From Clostridia bacterium (lineage in GTDB: Bacteria; Bacillota; Clostridia; Oscillospirales; Acutalibacteraceae): 64,000 bases of DNA. Shown here piece after piece: positions 61,701-64,000 of this stretch (position 1 is the first letter of the stretch; every line of letters begins with the position of its first letter). Location of the stretch: assembly GCA_017437005.1 (NCBI GenBank), contig JAFSBZ010000007.1, positions 1 through 64,000 on the forward strand, given 5' to 3'. A model generated the notes under the pieces. The model was not told the DNA's origin, searched no databases, and saw only the letters and a program-made list of their open reading frames with translations. A program made the translations under genes and the position numbers.

Positions 61701-62993
61701 AATACAGGTTTCGCTATGGGTACCGTCATTGTTTTTGACGTATGAAATTTCTTTGTGAGCTGAGCGCAGCTCGGGATAATTTTCATCGTCAGCTAACCAT
61801 ATGCTCCAGTCAAGATTCATATTATCCACTGCAGCAAAGCCTTTAATTTGCGCTTTGGTAAGCTGTGTTACACGTCCTGTAAAGTCCTTTGGGGTTGAGG
61901 TGTATCCCGTACCACCGATTAATATGTCAGTACCTGAAATTTGATCGGTATAAACATTTGTAAAATGACTTGGAAGTCCCGAGTGTTGAACGTCGGCGTA
62001 AGTATTACAGCTTGTGGTAGCGTATGGTGTAATACCCAATACTATACAGTCGCTTACTGATAGAGCATTTGTGCTTATAAAGCCCGCAATACCACCGTGT
62101 ACACCACGTAGAGTAGTGTCGGTTTGGGTGCTTTTTTCAAAGCTTGAAATAAAGTATTCTTCGTCAAGATTTACAAAGCAGTTTTTTATATTAACAGCAC
62201 CGTTTACATAGATAGTTTCGGTTGTGTCACCGTCACCGTCGGTATCCTCGGTATCTTCGTATGAACTAAGGTTTTCTGCATAGCCCACAATACCACCAAT
62301 GCCAACACCAAAACCGGATGTTGTAACCTCGAGATGAGAATCGCTTACAGAACAGTTTTCAATAGTGAGGGAGTTGTTGCCGTTACCTGCATGATAACCT
62401 ACAATGCCTCCCACCGTGTTTTTTGCAGTAAAAGAAGCAAATTTAACGTTAATATTTTTTATGGTTACGTCGCCTCTGGTTACTGAAAAAAGGCCTGCAT
62501 ACATACCTACGTTTCCTTCGGTATGATTGGTCCACGCACCGTAAACCGTAACACCGTTGCCGTCGAAAGTGCCCTGAAAACCGGGCGAACCACCCGAGTG
62601 GTTTTTGCCCGAACTCATAATCGCCGATATATTTTGCTTTAATGTTCCGTTAAAATCCAAATTACCGCGTGACAAATCAAACGCGCTAATACCGTCAGCC
62701 ACCTTGTAGTATTTGCCTACAGTATCGTTGGAGATACCTTTTGCAAGGTAGACAAATTCTTCTGCGGTGTCTATTATAATAGGATCGTCTTTGGTGCCTG
62801 TTTCGCCGTTATCGACAAGAACAGAGTCGTACCATTTACTTGTACTGCCGGCTTCGATAAGATAATCACCAAATTCAAGCAAGTCGGTAGTACCGCTTGT
62901 ACATGCGGCATTTGCCACAAGTGTGTTTGATGAAATTGGTATCATAGCAATTATTAATACTATTGCCATAACAAACGATAGCGCTTTTTTCAC
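58764..62993 (-). CDS. Secreted CotH-kinase protein with dockerin and GLUG-like beta-helix region
   Basis: A 1,409-residue exported protein. The GTG start at 62993 follows GGAGGT and begins the signal peptide KKALSFVMAIVLIIAMIPIS, ending around VANA. Residues ~45-900 hold two similar blocks that open with TAEEFVYLAKGIS/TAAELAYLISSK and then GLUG-like beta-helix repeats (GTFDGNGVTVYGAW, GYFDGNGVKIYGLY). Cys-pair modules (CTECYIEISRE, CSTCGES) follow. A dockerin lies at ~917-975 (DANNDNVINGRD and DVNRDGKINGRD, both followed by NGW). The CotH kinase domain is ~1029-1409 (KIKIQGSSSTQWRKKNY, DLDTTWGAHW). CotH enzymes phosphorylate proteins; the dockerin suggests this one is delivered to a cohesin. 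Confidence 0.85.
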   Translation of the reverse strand: MKKALSFVMAIVLIIAMIPISSNTLVANAACTSGTTDLLEFGDYLIEAGSTSKWYDSVLVDNGETGTKDDPIIIDTAEEFVYLAKGISNDTVGKYYKVADGISAFDLSRGNLDFNGTLKQNISAIMSSGKNHSGGSPGFQGTFDGNGVTVYGAWTNHTEGNVGMYAGLFSVTRGDVTIKNINVKFASFTAKNTVGGIVGYHAGNGNNSLTIENCSVSDSHLEVTTSGFGVGIGGIVGYAENLSSYEDTEDTDGDGDTTETIYVNGAVNIKNCFVNLDEEYFISSFEKSTQTDTTLRGVHGGIAGFISTNALSVSDCIVLGITPYATTSCNTYADVQHSGLPSHFTNVYTDQISGTDILIGGTGYTSTPKDFTGRVTQLTKAQIKGFAAVDNMNLDWSIWLADDENYPELRSAHKEISYVKNNDGTHSETCICGFGGLKSACTLEKGKCTICEADLSCSEREIIYWDGTIATGFIDQSAGTKNDPVIINTAAELAYLISSKVDVSTLSDGSPKYFKIADGIGTIVLQDTVFANDILDLKTAAEVKTFFEKYSSWLYPWPNKGWEQSSFCGYFDGNGVKIYGLYQQSSNNAGLFSSIDGGASIHNIAVMNSYLSTTATNYQIGAIAAVGNGVDYGIKTNGVIWFDSCIVANCYMRSSVSDSNANKRAGIIMGNSYEEAVIVDNCLVYGNDAYYGDSYQYKIPLIGMGRNNIKSDSRKPAELDVKIQTNVNDTDVDMFYNMVRNTVALGCDIVNTRMHYSYRLNEPDCFENCYTDGVAGTVEFTDGSWKYTDKQIKSITAEELKGVGVGNAWFATDTLPELRAFHYVTAVDNTDGTHSLYCDCGISGISEAHILSKPQYQNTVVGNCTTNGSYDLVYYCTECYIEISRETISVDATGHTYEDDIVTECSTCGESRVAFIHGDANNDNVINGRDYSLIIQHINGWELNIVYDACDVNRDGKINGRDVAIVMQYLNGWDVCIHRYTAATCTSPKSCIYCEQTTGEKLGHNYVAGECNRVNKGVLCNDFNEDYCPKLYFTGDMSEITLESQRNKDIVCNIDVEYRSKEQIVNRSAKIKIQGSSSTQWRKKNYTITFYEDDSYENKMGIDVGWGEQSKYCLKANWIDKTHSRNVVTAKLAGEMQKKYGLLNTAPNNGAIDGFPVEVYINGEFHGLYTMNIPKDEWQFNMDKDNPNHIVIGGDNWAESVLFKEIPTDFSGWEVEVGPDDDATLSKVQRLVDFVLNSSDEDFKSKFSEYLNLDSTLNYYIMMNYAWMPDNVGKNMLLATYDGNVWYPSLYDLDTTWGAHWTGGYLYNYSSGVVNGSNSLLWQRFEEHFKPEIAARYFELRSSVLDTKYVMSKFNEFYSTIPQEILERETEKWTRPNDPIPGFDLSQIQDYLDTVVPRLDDRFSSWYVG

Positions 62994-63033
62994 AAAATAT
63001 ACCTCCAAACTAAGAATTAATTTGTATATAACG

Positions 63034-63062
63034 ATTATAACATCAAACAAAGGGAATTTCAA
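63034..63062 (-). promoter_or_regulatory. Promoter of the CotH protein gene
   Basis: Minus strand: TTGAAA, 17 bases, TATAAT, about 40 bases before the GTG. Confidence 0.78.
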
Positions 63063-63134
63063 TGATATGTATATTAACCTAAAAATTTTTAGTTTTGTGA
63101 CAAAGTAATACTAAATAAATTTAGCAATGCTTTA

Positions 63135-63163
63135 TTTACTTATGAAAAAAATTGTGATATAAT
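63135..63163 (+). promoter_or_regulatory. Promoter of uvrB
   Basis: TTTACT, 17 bases, TATAAT, 35 bases before the uvrB ATG. Confidence 0.75.
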
Positions 63164-63198
63164 ATATTCGTGAAAGTTTACATTTGCGAGGTGAGTGT

Positions 63199-63471
63199 AT
63201 GAGCGAGTTTGTTTTGCATAGTAATTATAAACCTACAGGCGACCAACCACAAGCGATTGACAAGCTGGTAGAGGGTTTAAATCGCGGCGATAAAGAACAA
63301 ACATTGCTTGGTGTAACAGGCAGCGGTAAAACCTTTACAATGGCTAATATCATAGAAAAAGTAAACCGTCCGACGCTTGTTCTTGCTCACAACAAAACTC
63401 TTGCCGCACAACTTTGTACCGAGTTTAAAGAATTTTTCCCTAACAATGCGGTGGAATACTTTGTATCCTAA
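63199..63471 (+). pseudogene. uvrB: UvrB N-terminal fragment, interrupted
   Basis: Only the first 90 of about 660 residues of the nucleotide-excision-repair helicase subunit UvrB remain. [20 protein letters not shown] is the family start, GVTGSGKT (38-45) the Walker [21 protein letters not shown] motif Ia, and the frame breaks after NNAVEYFVS, where all UvrB proteins continue YYDYYQPEAY. The in-frame TAA comes with unrelated DNA, so this is an insertion and not a point mutation. A good promoter and GAGGTG ribosome site remain. The rest of uvrB should lie beyond the inserted DNA, outside this window. Confidence 0.9.
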
Positions 63472-63487
63472 CATAAGATTTGACCTG

Positions 63488-63522
63488 AAAACCGCGATAA
63501 AATGCCGATTTTAAGGTTTTTT
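63488..63522 (+). terminator. Terminator at the edge of the inserted DNA
   Basis: AAAACC and TAAAAT pair with ATTTTA and GGTTTT (one internal loop), followed by TT. It sits ~17 bases inside the inserted DNA and would stop transcription coming from the uvrB promoter. Confidence 0.65.
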
Positions 63523-63636
63523 AACACAAGATAAAACGTAATAACACTATATAAACCAAATAAATTTGTGACCTAAATTCGTGTAATAGTGAAATTATAA
63601 TATTTTAAATACAACTTTAATAAATCAGGAGTAATT

Positions 63637-64000
63637 ATGCTGTTTGCTTATGACCATGAAGACAATAGAATCTTTATTGATGATACACACAGCAATAGTG
63701 AATACTATTGTCCTTATTGTGGTGCGCCTCTCATAACAAAAAAGGGCGAGATTAGACAGCATCACTTTGCTCATAAATCTCACCATTTATGTTCTGATAG
63801 CTGGGAAAGAGAGCGTTCCTATGATATTTCTCCTTGGCACAATGAATGGCAAAATAGATTTCCAAGAGAAAATCAAGAAATCAAGCTTGTGTTTGGAGAT
63901 ACTCGCCACCGAGCCGATGTAATGATAGGAAGAACTGTTGTCGAGTTTCAACACAGTATAATGCCGGTCAAGTTTTTTGATGAAAGAAATAACTTTTATC
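63637..64000 (+). CDS. CoiA-like competence/nuclease-domain protein (partial, runs off the window)
   Basis: The first 121 codons of a CoiA-like protein. The N-terminal zinc-finger region is EYYCPYCGAPLITKKGEIRQ followed by HHFAHKS. The start of the PD-(D/E)XK-like nuclease domain shows SPWHNEWQNRF, HRADVMI and VVEFQHS (Asp...Glu-x-Gln in family spacing). CoiA acts after DNA uptake in competent cells, and CoiA-like proteins also occur on mobile elements. AGGAG precedes the ATG at 63637. It is the first gene of the DNA that interrupts uvrB, so a mobile-element role is likely. The C-terminus is not visible. Confidence 0.82.
   Translation, partial: MLFAYDHEDNRIFIDDTHSNSEYYCPYCGAPLITKKGEIRQHHFAHKSHHLCSDSWERERSYDISPWHNEWQNRFPRENQEIKLVFGDTRHRADVMIGRTVVEFQHSIMPVKFFDERNNFY

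Noticed and set aside
63184-63471. Independent small P-loop protein instead of a uvrB fragment
   Set aside because: Sequence is collinear with the first 90 residues of UvrB including the exact end YFVS; no known family stops there.

Overview
The window reads as chromosomal DNA of a low-GC, spore-forming, anaerobic Clostridia member, most like an uncultured Oscillospiraceae/Ruminococcaceae gut bacterium. Signs are an alpha/beta-type small acid-soluble spore protein, a cysteine-rich collagen-like protein of exosporium type, pyruvate:ferredoxin oxidoreductase, a flavodiiron protein with rubredoxins, cohesin/dockerin surface proteins, and strong Shine-Dalgarno sites with sigma-A promoters spaced by 17 bases. 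No rRNA and no CRISPR array were seen. Taxonomy is inferred from gene content only. LAYOUT. 0-2 kb: collagen-like protein, iron-sulfur flavoprotein and a 35-residue Asn/Lys peptide gene. 2-8.5 kb (minus strand): rlmB, a degenerate P-type-ATPase-like membrane protein, a MITE-like element, metG and tatD. 8.6-20.2 kb (plus): eno, REP/REPIN palindromes, an XRE regulator, a GtrA-like protein, an FAD dehydrogenase, a pyruvyltransferase/double glycosyltransferase fusion and nifJ. 20.3-25.5 kb: a likely defence island (class II Fic protein, MmeI-like one-polypeptide restriction-modification enzyme, AbiH). 25.6-33.8 kb: a GH20 enzyme, a DUF378 protein, the spore protein, and two large secreted proteins with cohesin, dockerin and wall-binding modules joined by a C...CxxC...H repeat. 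33.8-43.5 kb: a polysaccharide deacetylase, tRNA-Arg(UCU) followed by a small element that duplicates the tRNA 3' end, a SIS/beta-mannosidase/ROK operon facing an AraC regulator, dCMP deaminase, an MFS transporter, a HAD phosphatase, rpmB and an unknown anchored protein. 43.5-45.5 kb: rubredoxin and a flavodiiron protein. 45.6-56 kb: a TrpR-like regulator and the full histidine operon hisZGDCBHAF-IE-J, running on into a ZIP transporter and a DUF4886 lipoprotein. 56-63 kb: a GH3 enzyme, an SGNH hydrolase and a 1,409-residue CotH-kinase protein with a dockerin. 63.2-64 kb: uvrB, cut off after 90 codons by foreign DNA carrying a terminator and a CoiA-like gene. HOW IT FITS TOGETHER. The histidine block is one pathway under an apparent dedicated repressor. 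The GH2 beta-mannosidase, GH20 and GH3 enzymes and the ROK kinase suggest use of HexNAc- and mannose-containing glycans. The secreted proteins suggest a small cell-surface assembly: one has a cohesin plus wall-binding repeats, another a cohesin plus a dockerin, a third a CotH kinase plus a dockerin, and all share the same putative metal-binding repeat. The most unusual items are the P-type ATPase pseudoenzyme, the repeat-based surface assembly, the tRNA-Arg element, the MITE with a tiny basic ORF, the GTAG-type REPIN and the interrupted uvrB.
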